Origin: Devosia sp.
Lineage (GTDB): Bacteria > Pseudomonadota > Alphaproteobacteria > Rhizobiales > Devosiaceae
Reading direction: 5' to 3'
Length of the DNA stretch: 64,000 nt
NCBI RefSeq assembly: GCF_028290435.1
Contig: NZ_JAQGJV010000088.1
Span: 1-64,000 of the forward strand
Below are positions 56,811 to 64,000 of the stretch, piece by piece. Numbering within the stretch: the first letter of the stretch is position 1; each line of letters begins with the position of its first letter. The translations under genes were made by a program, and so were the position numbers. The notes under the pieces are model-generated. The model was not told where the DNA came from. It worked only from the letters and a program-made list of their open reading frames with translations, and made no database searches.

Positions 56811-58001
56811 ATGGCCCATTACGACGTAATCATTCTCGGCGCCGGCGCCGCCGGCATGATGGCCGCTATCGAGGCCGGCAAGCGCGGCCGCACGGTGCTG
56901 CTGGTCGACCATGTCCAATATGCCGGCGAAAAAATCCGCATCTCCGGCGGCGGCCGCTGCAATTTCACCAATGTGAACGCCACTGTCGAGATCGGCCGCG
57001 ATCGCTTTCTGTCGCAGAACCCGCGCTTCGCCCTCTCGGCGCTGAGCCGCTATACCCCGGAAAACTTCATCGCGCTGGTGCGCCGGCACGGCATCACCTT
57101 CCACGAAAAAGTGCTCGGCCAATTGTTCTGCGATGGCCCCGCCACCCAGATCAACACCATGCTGCTGGGCGAAATGCGCGAAGCCGGCGTCGCCTTCTCG
57201 TTCTCGACCAATGTCGAGGCCGTCGAAAAAACGGAGACCGGCTTTTCTGTCCGCTTCGCCTCCGGCTACGCCACCAGCGATAGCCTGATCATCGCCACCG
57301 GCGGCAAGTCCATCCCCAAGATGGGCGCCACCAGTTTTGGCTACCAGGTCGCCACCCAGTTCGGCCTGCGCGTCACCGAGACCCGCCCGGCTCTGGTGCC
57401 GCTGACCTTCGAAACCGGCGCGTTGGAGAAGCTCAAGGAACTGGCCGGCATCGCCACCGAAGCCATCGTCAGCCACGGCAAGACCAGGTTCGAGGAAGCG
57501 CTGCTATTCACCCACCGCGGCCTGTCCGGTCCCGCTATCCTGCAGATTTCCTCCTATTGGCGCGAGGGGGATTCGATTTCGGTCGACCTGATGCCCAATG
57601 CCAGCGCCATGGATTTCCTGCGCGCGGCCCGGACCGCAACGCCCAAGCTGCAAGTGCAGACCATCATCGCCAATACCTTGCCCAAGCGCCTCGCTCAGCT
57701 GCTTGGCGACGAACTCGACATGCACACCATGATCGGCGACTTCCCTGACAAGAAGCTCGCCATCGTGGAAGCCAAGCTCAAGGCCTGGAGCCTCAAGCCG
57801 GTCGGCTCGGAAGGCTACCGCACCGCCGAAGTCACCCTGGGCGGCGTCGATACCCGCGATCTCGACGCCAAGACCATGGCCGCCCGTGCCGTGCCCGGCC
57901 TCTATTTTGTCGGCGAAGTCGTCGACGTCACCGGCTGGCTCGGCGGCTACAATTTCCAATGGGCCTGGGCTTCAGGCTGGGCTGCGGGACAAGCCGCTTA
58001 A
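56811..58001 (+). CDS. BaiN/HI0933-family FAD-dependent oxidoreductase
   Basis: A 396-residue flavoprotein. FAD motif I-L-G-A-G-A-A-G-M-M-A-A, then G-E-K-I-R-I-S-G-G-G-R-C-N-F-T-N, the family hallmark, and the C-terminal V-G-E-V-V-D-V-T-G-W-L-G-G-Y-N-F-Q-W-A. Members are probably NAD(P)H oxidoreductases; the natural substrate is unknown. The 3' end overlaps the convergent hydrolase gene by four bases. Confidence 0.92.
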   Translation: MAHYDVIILGAGAAGMMAAIEAGKRGRTVLLVDHVQYAGEKIRISGGGRCNFTNVNATVEIGRDRFLSQNPRFALSALSRYTPENFIALVRRHGITFHEKVLGQLFCDGPATQINTMLLGEMREAGVAFSFSTNVEAVEKTETGFSVRFASGYATSDSLIIATGGKSIPKMGATSFGYQVATQFGLRVTETRPALVPLTFETGALEKLKELAGIATEAIVSHGKTRFEEALLFTHRGLSGPAILQISSYWREGDSISVDLMPNASAMDFLRAARTATPKLQVQTIIANTLPKRLAQLLGDELDMHTMIGDFPDKKLAIVEAKLKAWSLKPVGSEGYRTAEVTLGGVDTRDLDAKTMAARAVPGLYFVGEVVDVTGWLGGYNFQWAWASGWAAGQAA

Positions 58002-58798
58002 GCCACCCTCGCCAGAAATCCCAGCACTACCGCGTTGAACACTTCGGGACGCTGCAATGGCGCGAAGTGGCTGACCTCCGTCAGCTCAACCAGTTCCGCC
58101 CCGGAAATGGTTTTCGCGATATACGCCGCGTGCTCGGGTTTGATGAACTCGTCATGCGCGCTCTGCACCACCGTTACCGGCACGGCGATCGCCGCCAGTT
58201 CCGCCGCCGAATAATTTGGCTGCGTCCCCTGCATCAACCCGACCGCATCGGAAAATGCCTGAAAATCATCTGGCGTCGCCGACAGTGCCGCGTAATCGGC
58301 CTGATGCCGCCCGATGCAATTGCCGATCATCGGCGTGAATTCGAACGGCTTGGTGCCGCTGTCGTCCACATTGCAGGCGAAAAACAGGACGCCCGAGATC
58401 CGCTTCGGCGCCATACGGGCCATTGCCAGCCCCGTGCAGGCACCATCGCTCCAGCCCCCGATCGGCGCTCGCTCAATCTTGAGCGCATCCATCACCGCCA
58501 GCACATCGCGCGCCATTAAATCATAACTATAGGGCCGCCCGTCCCGCGTGCTGTGCCCATGCCCACGGCTGTCGATCAGCACCGCGCGATACCCTGCCTC
58601 GACCAGCGCCGGCACCTGATGGGCAAAATTGCCGCTATGCCCCAGCCCGCCATGCAACAGGATCACCGGCACGCCGGCTCCGTAACTCACATGCCAGATG
58701 CGCGCACCTTCATGCTCAACAACGCCCTGTTCGCCCCCAGAGGGCAAAACCGCGCCCTCTGCCGCAAAAATTTCCAACCCGTCATCATGCCAAATCAT
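57998..58798 (-). CDS. Alpha/beta-hydrolase
   Basis: A 266-residue hydrolase. Oxyanion region I-L-L-H-G-G-L-G-H, nucleophile in G-G-W-S-D-G-A, Asp in Q-S-A-H-D-E-F, and His in V-S-H-F-A-P. The serine motif G-W-S-D-G is the form seen in esterases and lactonases of this family. ATG at 58798 follows AGGAG. Substrate unknown. Confidence 0.88.
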   Translation of the reverse strand: MIWHDDGLEIFAAEGAVLPSGGEQGVVEHEGARIWHVSYGAGVPVILLHGGLGHSGNFAHQVPALVEAGYRAVLIDSRGHGHSTRDGRPYSYDLMARDVLAVMDALKIERAPIGGWSDGACTGLAMARMAPKRISGVLFFACNVDDSGTKPFEFTPMIGNCIGRHQADYAALSATPDDFQAFSDAVGLMQGTQPNYSAAELAAIAVPVTVVQSAHDEFIKPEHAAYIAKTISGAELVELTEVSHFAPLQRPEVFNAVVLGFLARVA

Positions 58799-58883
58799 GT
58801 CGATGCTCCTGTGTCTGTCGCATCTCGTCGACTGATCGACGCTCGCTTCGACTATGCCGAGCAAAGTAAATATCGGCCCGGCC

Positions 58884-59435
58884 TCAAAATCTGTGCCCGA
58901 CCCGTACCATCAGATTGGTGGCCGCGCGATTGGGGTCATCACAGGTGCCGAAGTCCGGCAGATGCTCCAACGTGCCGATCAGCGAAAATCCCGCGGGCAA
59001 TTGCAGCCCCGCGCTGCCGGCCAGCCGCAGTCCCACGCCGCAGCCGAAATTGCGCGATGCATCGCCCGAAGGCGCGTTCACCAGCGCACTGGTCAGCACC
59101 GCGCCTGCGCTGGCTTCCACGAATACCGGCAGCACCGGCACCTGCACGGTCCAGCTCAGCCCCGCATAGATATCGCTTTCGCTACCGTCAAAACTGACGC
59201 TGGCGCCCAGATGCGGCCGCAACTCGCCCAGCACCGCCCAGGCATTGAGGTCCGGCACCGAGAACAGCAATTCCACATTGGCGTCGCGGATCGAGCCCGG
59301 ATCAAAGAGCCCGTCGGCCCGCGTCACGACGCCGGCGCGCATTTCGGGCAACCAATTCACCTGCGCCTGTGCCGCCCCACCGGCCAGCAGCAGCAACGCC
59401 AATCCGATCAGCGCCCGCAATCCAACCCGGCTCAT
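58884..59435 (-). CDS. PagL-like outer-membrane protein lacking the active-site serine
   Basis: A 183-residue beta-barrel with signal peptide (to A-Q-A-Q). It is a diverged paralog of the protein at 62.0-62.6 kb: both share R-P-x-L-G-A-x-x-x-F, N-F-G-C, G-T/E-H near the end and a final G-x-R/K-F. Where the other copy has E-H-T-S-N, this one reads E-H-L-P-D, so the His is kept but the Ser of the PagL pair is lost. It may be structural or use another mechanism. The family call rests on this similarity. Confidence 0.65.
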   Translation of the reverse strand: MSRVGLRALIGLALLLLAGGAAQAQVNWLPEMRAGVVTRADGLFDPGSIRDANVELLFSVPDLNAWAVLGELRPHLGASVSFDGSESDIYAGLSWTVQVPVLPVFVEASAGAVLTSALVNAPSGDASRNFGCGVGLRLAGSAGLQLPAGFSLIGTLEHLPDFGTCDDPNRAATNLMVRVGHRF

Positions 59436-59594
59436 CAGCGCCCCACCCTGAAAAACACAGTTGAGCGCCCGTTACCCCAATCGTCAAAATTTGAATGAAA
59501 TCATGCTGACCAAATGCTTTCGATCCGCAGCCTCTTGACGAACCCATAGCTCGATGGCTATAGATTAATCCATAGTCATCCAGGTATGAATTAG

Positions 59595-59918
59595 ATGCCG
59601 AACTCGCAGGACCTGCTCTTCAAGACGCTGGCCGACCCGACCCGAAGGGCCATTTTCGAGCGGCTATGCCGCGAGGGCGAACAGACCGTGGGTGCCCTGA
59701 CCGCCCATGCGGGCGTGTCGCAGCCGGTTGTCTCCAAGCATCTGGGCATTCTCAAGCAGGCCGGCTTGGTGCGCGACCGCCGCGAGGGCCGCCAGACCCA
59801 TTGCAGCGCCCAGCTCGGCGCGCTGGCCACCTTGCTCGACTGGACACGGGAAATGGCGGGGTTTTGGGAGAACCGCTTCGACGATCTGGAAGACCTGCTC
59901 AAGAGGATGGACCAATGA
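59595..59918 (+). CDS. ArsR-family transcriptional regulator
   Basis: A 107-residue winged-helix repressor. L-A-D-P-T-R-R-A-I-F-E-R-L at the start, recognition region V-S-Q-P-V-V-S-K-H-L-G-I-L-K-Q-A-G-L-V, wing D-R-R-E-G-R-Q-T-H. It lacks the metal-binding Cys of true arsenic sensors. It overlaps the SRPBCC gene by ATGA, the usual layout of this non-metal subfamily. Confidence 0.93.
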   Translation: MPNSQDLLFKTLADPTRRAIFERLCREGEQTVGALTAHAGVSQPVVSKHLGILKQAGLVRDRREGRQTHCSAQLGALATLLDWTREMAGFWENRFDDLEDLLKRMDQ

Positions 59919-60340
59919 GCGACCCCGCCACCCAGACCCGCTCGGTCATCATCGAGCGCGAAATCGCCCATCCGCCCGAAAAGATTTGGCGCGCGCTGAC
60001 CCAGCCGCACCTGATCGAGGAGTGGCTGATGAAGACCGATTTCAAACCCGTCGCTGGACACCAGTTCAACTTGCGGCGCGAGCCGATGCCGGGCGTGAAC
60101 GTGGTCGTCGATTGCGAAGTTCTGGCGGTCGAACCTCACAAGACGCTGTCCTACACCTGGGCCGCCTATGGGCTGGACAGCGTCGTCACCTGGACGCTGA
60201 CGCCGACCCCCACCGGAACCCTGCTGCGCATGGAGCAGGCGGGCTTCCGGCCCGACCAGACCCAGGCGTTCCATGGCGCCCGCGCCGGCTGGCGCGAATT
60301 CCTCACCACCCTCGACGCGGTCCTGGCACGGAACGATTGA
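59915..60340 (+). CDS. SRPBCC (AHSA1-like) ligand-binding protein
   Basis: A 141-residue START-like protein: E-I-A-H-P-P-E-K-I-W-R-A-L-T-Q-P at the start, L-S-Y-T-W and G-T-L-L-R-M-E-Q-A-G-F later, and G-W-R-E-F-L at the end. Bacterial members are commonly encoded next to ArsR regulators; the ligand is unknown. Translationally coupled to the regulator. Confidence 0.9.
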   Translation: MSDPATQTRSVIIEREIAHPPEKIWRALTQPHLIEEWLMKTDFKPVAGHQFNLRREPMPGVNVVVDCEVLAVEPHKTLSYTWAAYGLDSVVTWTLTPTPTGTLLRMEQAGFRPDQTQAFHGARAGWREFLTTLDAVLARND

Positions 60341-60366
60341 CGAACCCCGACCACAGGAGAAGACCC

Positions 60367-60759
60367 ATGAAGATCAAACTGACCACGATTTACGTCGACG
60401 ACCAGGAACGCGCACTGCGCTTCTACACCGACATCGTGGGCCTAGCCGTCAGGGCCGATTTCAGCAATGGCCCCTACCGTTGGCTGACCGTGATCTCGCC
60501 CGACGAGCCGGAAGGCACCGAGCTGCAACTCGCGCTCAACGACAATCCGGCGGGCCAGGCCTATCAGCAGGCCATGTTCCAGCAGGGCCAGCCCGCGGTC
60601 ATGTTCTACAGCGATGACATCAAGGGCGACCATGAGCGCATCGCGGCGCGTGGTGGACAATTCAGCATGAAGCCCACCGAGGTCACCGGCTCCACCATCG
60701 CCCAGTTGAACGACACCTGCGGCAACCTCATCCAGATCACCCAATTGGCGCGCTGGTAG
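60367..60759 (+). CDS. VOC-family (glyoxalase/dioxygenase-like) protein
   Basis: A 130-residue protein of two beta-alpha-beta-beta-beta units: Y-V-D-D-Q-E-R-A-L-R-F-Y-T-D-I-V-G-L in the first and D-T-C-G-N-L-I-Q-I-T-Q near the end. Metal-binding residues cannot be assigned firmly. AGGAGA precedes ATG. Third gene of the ArsR cluster. Confidence 0.9.
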   Translation: MKIKLTTIYVDDQERALRFYTDIVGLAVRADFSNGPYRWLTVISPDEPEGTELQLALNDNPAGQAYQQAMFQQGQPAVMFYSDDIKGDHERIAARGGQFSMKPTEVTGSTIAQLNDTCGNLIQITQLARW

Positions 60760-60925
60760 GCTTACACGAGCGCCGCGAGCGGCGGATGAAGAGCGCGTAA
60801 GCGACCAACTCATGGCCTCCGCCTGGTTCTTTGAACGCTCGACGCAGCCACGGAAACCCGGATCGCCGAGATCGTACAACGGGCAGCGCGCTGAGCCGCA
60901 AATCAAGAAAAAGTCGGAGGCCCAC

Positions 60926-61325
60926 ATGACCCCAACTGAACAGATCAACCAGCTCATTGCCAGCCTCAGCGATTGGCGCGGAACGACGCTCGCCAGCATC
61001 CGTCAAACCATCCTGGCGGCTGATCCCGAGATCATTGAGGAATGGAAATGGATGGGCAGCCCCGTGTGGTCGCGCGACGGCATCATTGCCGTCGGCAATG
61101 CCCACAAGGACAAGATCAAGCTCACCTTTTCCCACGGCGCCGACCTGCCCGATCCGGACAAGCTCTTCAATGCGGGCCTTGACGGCAAAGGTCTGGCGCG
61201 CCATCGATATCCCCGAGGGCGCCACGATCGACCCGGACGCCTTGCAGGCCCTGATCCGCGCGGCCATCGCTTACAACCAGGCCAAACCCAGCAAGGCGTC
61301 GGTTCGAAAGCCCAAAGTGGTTTAG
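60926..61325 (+). pseudogene. DUF1801 protein, frameshifted
   Basis: ATG at 60926 follows GGAGG. The first 88 codons encode a normal DUF1801 domain (W-K-W-M-G-S-P-V-W-S, K-L-T-F-S-H-G-A, L-F-N-A-G-L-D-G-K). At 61187-61191 (AAAGG) the frame then reads G-L-A-R-H, while the next frame gives the expected V-W-R-A-I-D-I-P-E-G-A-T-I-D and A-L-I-R-A-A-I-A-Y-N to TAG at 61325. One extra G explains it. It could be a true mutation or a sequencing error. Such proteins are often part of ArsR-SRPBCC-VOC clusters. Confidence 0.8.
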
Positions 61326-61431
61326 TCAAGTATGGACTGAGCTGCCTCGCGGGTGCCGCAGCCTTAGTCAGCCCTCGTTCAGCCGGCCGCGATCATTTAT
61401 CCTCCCAACCTTGACTCAGGAGGAGGTTCCC

Positions 61432-61944
61432 ATGCGCTTCTTTGCCGTAACTCTTGCTTTCGTGGCCCTCACCTTCCCCGCTCTCGCGGGCGATCTCACG
61501 CCCGATCTCATCCGCGCCATGCTGGCCAAGGATAGCCCGACCGCCGTCGTTCAATCGCTCGACGATGGTGACGCGGAAAACAATCCTTGGTTCGGCGTGC
61601 TCGACCAGATCGAGACCGGCGATCAGGACTGGATCGACCTCGTGCCCCTGCTCGCGCCCGGCACTGATGCGGGCACCGCCGAGGGCCTGGTCATCACCCT
61701 GTCGCGCACCCTCAAGACCAACGCGCCCGCCGTGTTCAAGCTGATCGCCGACGGCCAGTTCACCGTCGAGGACATTTGCGTCGACAACGATATCGAGGTG
61801 CCCCTCACAGACTACATCGCCTTCCTCGACAATATAGTCGTAACCGTCGCCGCCGTGCTCGACCCTGCCCTCCTCGACGTCCGCAACGCTTGTCTGCATC
61901 AGATCGGCACCGCTCGCATTTCGGCTTTGGTGGACGGCCACTAG
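61432..61944 (+). CDS. Exported hypothetical protein
   Basis: About 170 residues. AGGAGG lies 5 bases before ATG at 61432. A signal peptide (R-F-F-A-V-T-L-A-F-V-A-L-T-F-P-A-L-A) precedes an acidic helical domain with two Cys (D-I-C-V-D, N-A-C-L). Repeated short helices (L-T-P-D-L-I-R-A-M-L, V-V-Q-S-L-D-D-G) suggest a helical-repeat fold. No family recognised. Confidence 0.75.
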   Translation: MRFFAVTLAFVALTFPALAGDLTPDLIRAMLAKDSPTAVVQSLDDGDAENNPWFGVLDQIETGDQDWIDLVPLLAPGTDAGTAEGLVITLSRTLKTNAPAVFKLIADGQFTVEDICVDNDIEVPLTDYIAFLDNIVVTVAAVLDPALLDVRNACLHQIGTARISALVDGH

Positions 61945-61974
61945 AAAAAAGCCGCCGGACGAAACCAGCGGCTT
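61945..61974 (-). terminator. Rho-independent terminator of the PagL-like gene
   Basis: AAGCCGC (61968-61974 read on the minus strand) pairs with GCGGCTT (61949-61955) around a 12-base loop and is followed by TTTT on the minus strand. It lies between convergent genes. Confidence 0.65.
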
Positions 61975-62009
61975 GCAATCATGTCCTGCCTCTAAACGAG
62001 CCGGTGGCC

Positions 62010-62600
62010 CTAGAACTTCCAGCCGACGCGCAGGCCGAAATTGGACAGGCCGTCATTGGCGTCGCACCAGTCGTTATTGGACGTGTGCTCATAGCTCAAC
62101 GTCGCGGTGGCGTTATCGCCCAGCTTGGTGCCAATGCCGTAGCGCTCATAGAAATTGACCGAGCACCCGAAGTTCTTTGTTCCCGCCGGGGCACCCTGAT
62201 TGTACCCCGTATGGGCCGCGGCGCCGAGCGTGCCTTCAAGATAAATCGGCGTATCGAAGATCGGCAGCTGCCAGGTCAACCCGAGATGGGTCAGGCTCTC
62301 ATGCCCGCCAAAGTTGATCGTCGCGCCAAGTTCGGGCCGGGGGGATCCGATCCAGCGGAAGGCATCAAGGTCTGGGGTAGTGAACAGCACGTCGAAGCTG
62401 ACATTCTCGATCCGGCTGAGGTCCCATTCCCCAACCCGAAACGGCAAGGCCGCATAATCGACATCATAGGCTTGCACGCCAAAGCGCAGTTCATCGACCC
62501 AGCCGGCCAGCGGCTTGGGCGAAAGCATGTCCTGCGCACTCGCCGGCGCCACGACTGCTGCGATCAACATCACCAAACCGATTATCCGCCGAAAAGCCAT
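62010..62600 (-). CDS. PagL-like acyloxyacyl hydrolase / lipid A deacylase
   Basis: About 196 residues with a signal peptide (to A-S-A-Q) and an eight-strand barrel pattern. The C-terminal motif L-S-Y-E-H-T-S-N-N matches the His-x-Ser-Asn active site of PagL, which removes an acyl chain from lipid A; the protein ends G-L-R-V-G-W-K-F. Two Cys (N-F-G-C, W-C-D-A) are shared with the paralog at 58.9 kb. ATG at 62600 is chosen; GTG at 62609 is possible. Confidence 0.75.
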   Translation of the reverse strand: MAFRRIIGLVMLIAAVVAPASAQDMLSPKPLAGWVDELRFGVQAYDVDYAALPFRVGEWDLSRIENVSFDVLFTTPDLDAFRWIGSPRPELGATINFGGHESLTHLGLTWQLPIFDTPIYLEGTLGAAAHTGYNQGAPAGTKNFGCSVNFYERYGIGTKLGDNATATLSYEHTSNNDWCDANDGLSNFGLRVGWKF

Positions 62601-62840
62601 CTGCAGCACTCGAACCTTACAATTGCCTCTTATGAGCCGTTATCGCCCCGCCAAGTCAATGCCATCACGCCAATTCTTGGGCGCCTGTGCTGAACCGAAC
62701 ACGCCAACACTGCGCTATCTTCGTTCATCGGGCGTTAAACGCGCCATTCCCCGCCTCGCTTTCATCGTACTTTGCCGATATAGAGTTCGACAACCATTTG
62801 TCCCGCCCTTCCGTTGATTATCCCGTAAAGACGCCGCGCC

Positions 62841-63851
62841 ATGACCGCACTTATCCCCCTTTCCATGCAGGATCTTGCCCCGATCGCCGAGGGCATTTCC
62901 ACCGCCGAGGCGATGGCGGAGACCATAAAGCTCGCCCAGTTGGGCGACGCCTTGGGGTTTACCCGCCTCTGGTATGCCGAGCATCACGGCATGCCCTCGA
63001 TCGCGTCTTCGGTTCCCGAAATCCTGATCGGCTCGGCGGCCGCCCACACCAAATCCATCCGCGTCGGCTCCGGCGGCGTCATGTTGCTCAACCACGCGCC
63101 GCTGCGCATCGTTGAGGCTTATCGCACGCTCGAAGGCCTGCATCCCGGCCGCATCGATCTGGGGCTCGGCCGGGCGCCGGGCGGCGACGGTTATGCCATG
63201 CGGGCGCTACGCACTGGTGGGGGCGAGGAATTTTCGGCCTATCTCAGCGAATTGATGGCTTTCGAGGAAGACAGTTTTCCGCCGGACCATCCCTATTCGC
63301 GCGTGCCGGTCGCGCCGGGCGGCATCAGTCTGCCCCCGCTCTGGCTGCTGGGCTCGTCGGGCGCCAGCGCCCAGGCGGCCGGGCAATTGGGCATCGGCTA
63401 TGCCTTCGCCGCCCATTTCAGCCATACGCCCCCGGCACCGGCGTTTGAATCCTATCGCTATGCTTTCAAGGCCACGCAGGCGTTTCCAAAACCTTATGCT
63501 ATGATGTGCGTCTCGGTCGTTTGCGCCCCCACCGACGAAGAGGCGCGCTATCTGTCCAGCTCGCAGGAACTGAGTTGGGCGCTGTTCCACTCCGGCCAGA
63601 TCCGCAAACTCATCTCGCCCGAGGAAGCCACCGCCCACGCTTATAGCGAACAGGAGCGCCGCATTATCGAGCACCAATCGACGCTCTGGATCGTTGGTTC
63701 GCCCGAAACGGTGCGCGAGCAGATCATGGCCAAGGTGGCCGAGAGCCGGCCCGACGAGGTGATGATTACCACCACCATCCATGATTATGCGCTTCGTCGC
63801 CGCTCCTATCAGCTCGTTGCCGAAGCGTTTGGCCTGCAACCGCGGCAATAA
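62841..63851 (+). CDS. Luciferase-like flavin-dependent monooxygenase (LLM class)
   Basis: A 336-residue TIM-barrel flavoenzyme of the alkanal monooxygenase-like branch (YhbW type). Features: P-L-S-M-Q-D-L-A-P-I at the start, R-L-W-Y-A-E-H-H-G-M, S-G-G-V-M-L-L-N-H-A-P, G-R-I-D-L-G-L-G-R-A-P-G and L-L-G-S-S-G-A-S-A-Q-A-A. It probably uses FMNH2 and oxygen; the substrate is unknown. Confidence 0.92.
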   Translation: MTALIPLSMQDLAPIAEGISTAEAMAETIKLAQLGDALGFTRLWYAEHHGMPSIASSVPEILIGSAAAHTKSIRVGSGGVMLLNHAPLRIVEAYRTLEGLHPGRIDLGLGRAPGGDGYAMRALRTGGGEEFSAYLSELMAFEEDSFPPDHPYSRVPVAPGGISLPPLWLLGSSGASAQAAGQLGIGYAFAAHFSHTPPAPAFESYRYAFKATQAFPKPYAMMCVSVVCAPTDEEARYLSSSQELSWALFHSGQIRKLISPEEATAHAYSEQERRIIEHQSTLWIVGSPETVREQIMAKVAESRPDEVMITTTIHDYALRRRSYQLVAEAFGLQPRQ

Positions 63852-63932
63852 TGGAGCCGTGTTGGAACCGGACATGGAACGGGCGTGTTCGAAGTCTAGA
63901 CGAAATGACCGGCGGGAACAGGACATCATAAA

Positions 63933-64000
63933 ATGGCGGAAAAACTTACCTCCAAGCAGCGCGATACGGCCCTGCGTGGTCTCAATGGCTGGGTCTATGA
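63933..64000 (+). CDS. Pterin-4a-carbinolamine dehydratase, N-terminal start (cut by window end)
   Basis: Only 22 codons are visible: M-A-E-K-L-T-S-K-Q-R-D-T-A-L-R-G-L-N-G-W, then V-Y. This matches the usual beginning of the PCD/DCoH family, which recycles the pterin cofactor of aromatic amino-acid hydroxylases. AGGA lies about 10 bases upstream. The call rests on a short stretch. Confidence 0.7.
   Translation, partial: MAEKLTSKQRDTALRGLNGWVY

Noticed and set aside
61187-61191. Programmed frameshifting in the DUF1801 gene.
   Set aside because: AAAGG lacks a proper slippery heptamer and a following structure; the family is not known to use frameshifting. A mutation or base-call error is simpler.

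Overview
The window is chromosomal DNA from a high-GC alphaproteobacterium. The gene content and order (priA next to an atpHAGDC operon and xerC; rplU-rpmA-GNAT-obgE-proB-proA-nadD-rsfS-rlmH-envC-like-ctpA-yibQ-rppH; sdhCDA...sdhB) fit Hyphomicrobiales, and the style of the proteins suggests Devosia or a near relative. The genus is inferred from order and sequence character, not from a database search. No prophage, insertion sequence, CRISPR array or rRNA operon was seen.

Layout. 1-5 kb: end of a sugar ABC permease, then a minus-strand block of a c-type cytochrome, a pentapeptide-repeat protein, an exported protein and a PQQ-dependent alcohol dehydrogenase with an Asp-Tyr-Asp (lanthanide-type) signature. 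5-11 kb: a MarR regulator with an operator-like palindrome, an ICMT-like methyltransferase, Tex, tRNA-Ser(CGA), a GGCT-like protein and a metallo-beta-lactamase-fold protein. 11-24.5 kb: a long plus-strand housekeeping run covering ribosomal proteins L21/L27, two GNATs, ObgE, proline synthesis, NadD, RsfS, RlmH, cell-wall factors (EnvC-like, CtpA, YibQ), RppH and a YgeA-type racemase. 24.7-31.6 kb: three tandem methyl-accepting chemotaxis proteins plus a small soluble exported sensor-like protein. 31.9-37 kb: F1 ATP synthase. 37.2-37.7 kb: a BrnT/BrnA toxin-antitoxin pair. 37.8-44.7 kb: PriA, an L,D-transpeptidase, an omptin-type outer-membrane protease, XerC and an EamA transporter. 44.8-46.3 kb: an exported protein made of seven acidic two-cysteine repeats. 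46.5-51.3 kb: a succinate dehydrogenase operon with three extra genes between sdhA and sdhB. 51.4-64 kb: a short membrane protein of 45 residues, Nudix, beta-carbonic anhydrase, two EF-hand proteins, Asd, a BaiN-like flavoprotein, two PagL-like outer-membrane proteins, an ArsR-SRPBCC-VOC-DUF1801 cluster (the last frameshifted), a luciferase-like monooxygenase and the start of a pterin dehydratase.

Intergenic space holds several families of GC-rich palindromic elements (REP/BIME-like) at 14.3, 16.9, 21.8, 23.7, 23.8, 24.6, 46.4 and 55.4 kb. The largest form is about 140 bp, with two inverted arms around a conserved core.

The best candidates for under-described biology are the seven-repeat exported protein (Cys-Cys spacing exactly 26 residues in every repeat), the genes embedded in the sdh operon, the divergent PQQ enzyme cluster, and the outer-membrane set of an omptin and two PagL-like proteins, one of which has lost the active-site serine.
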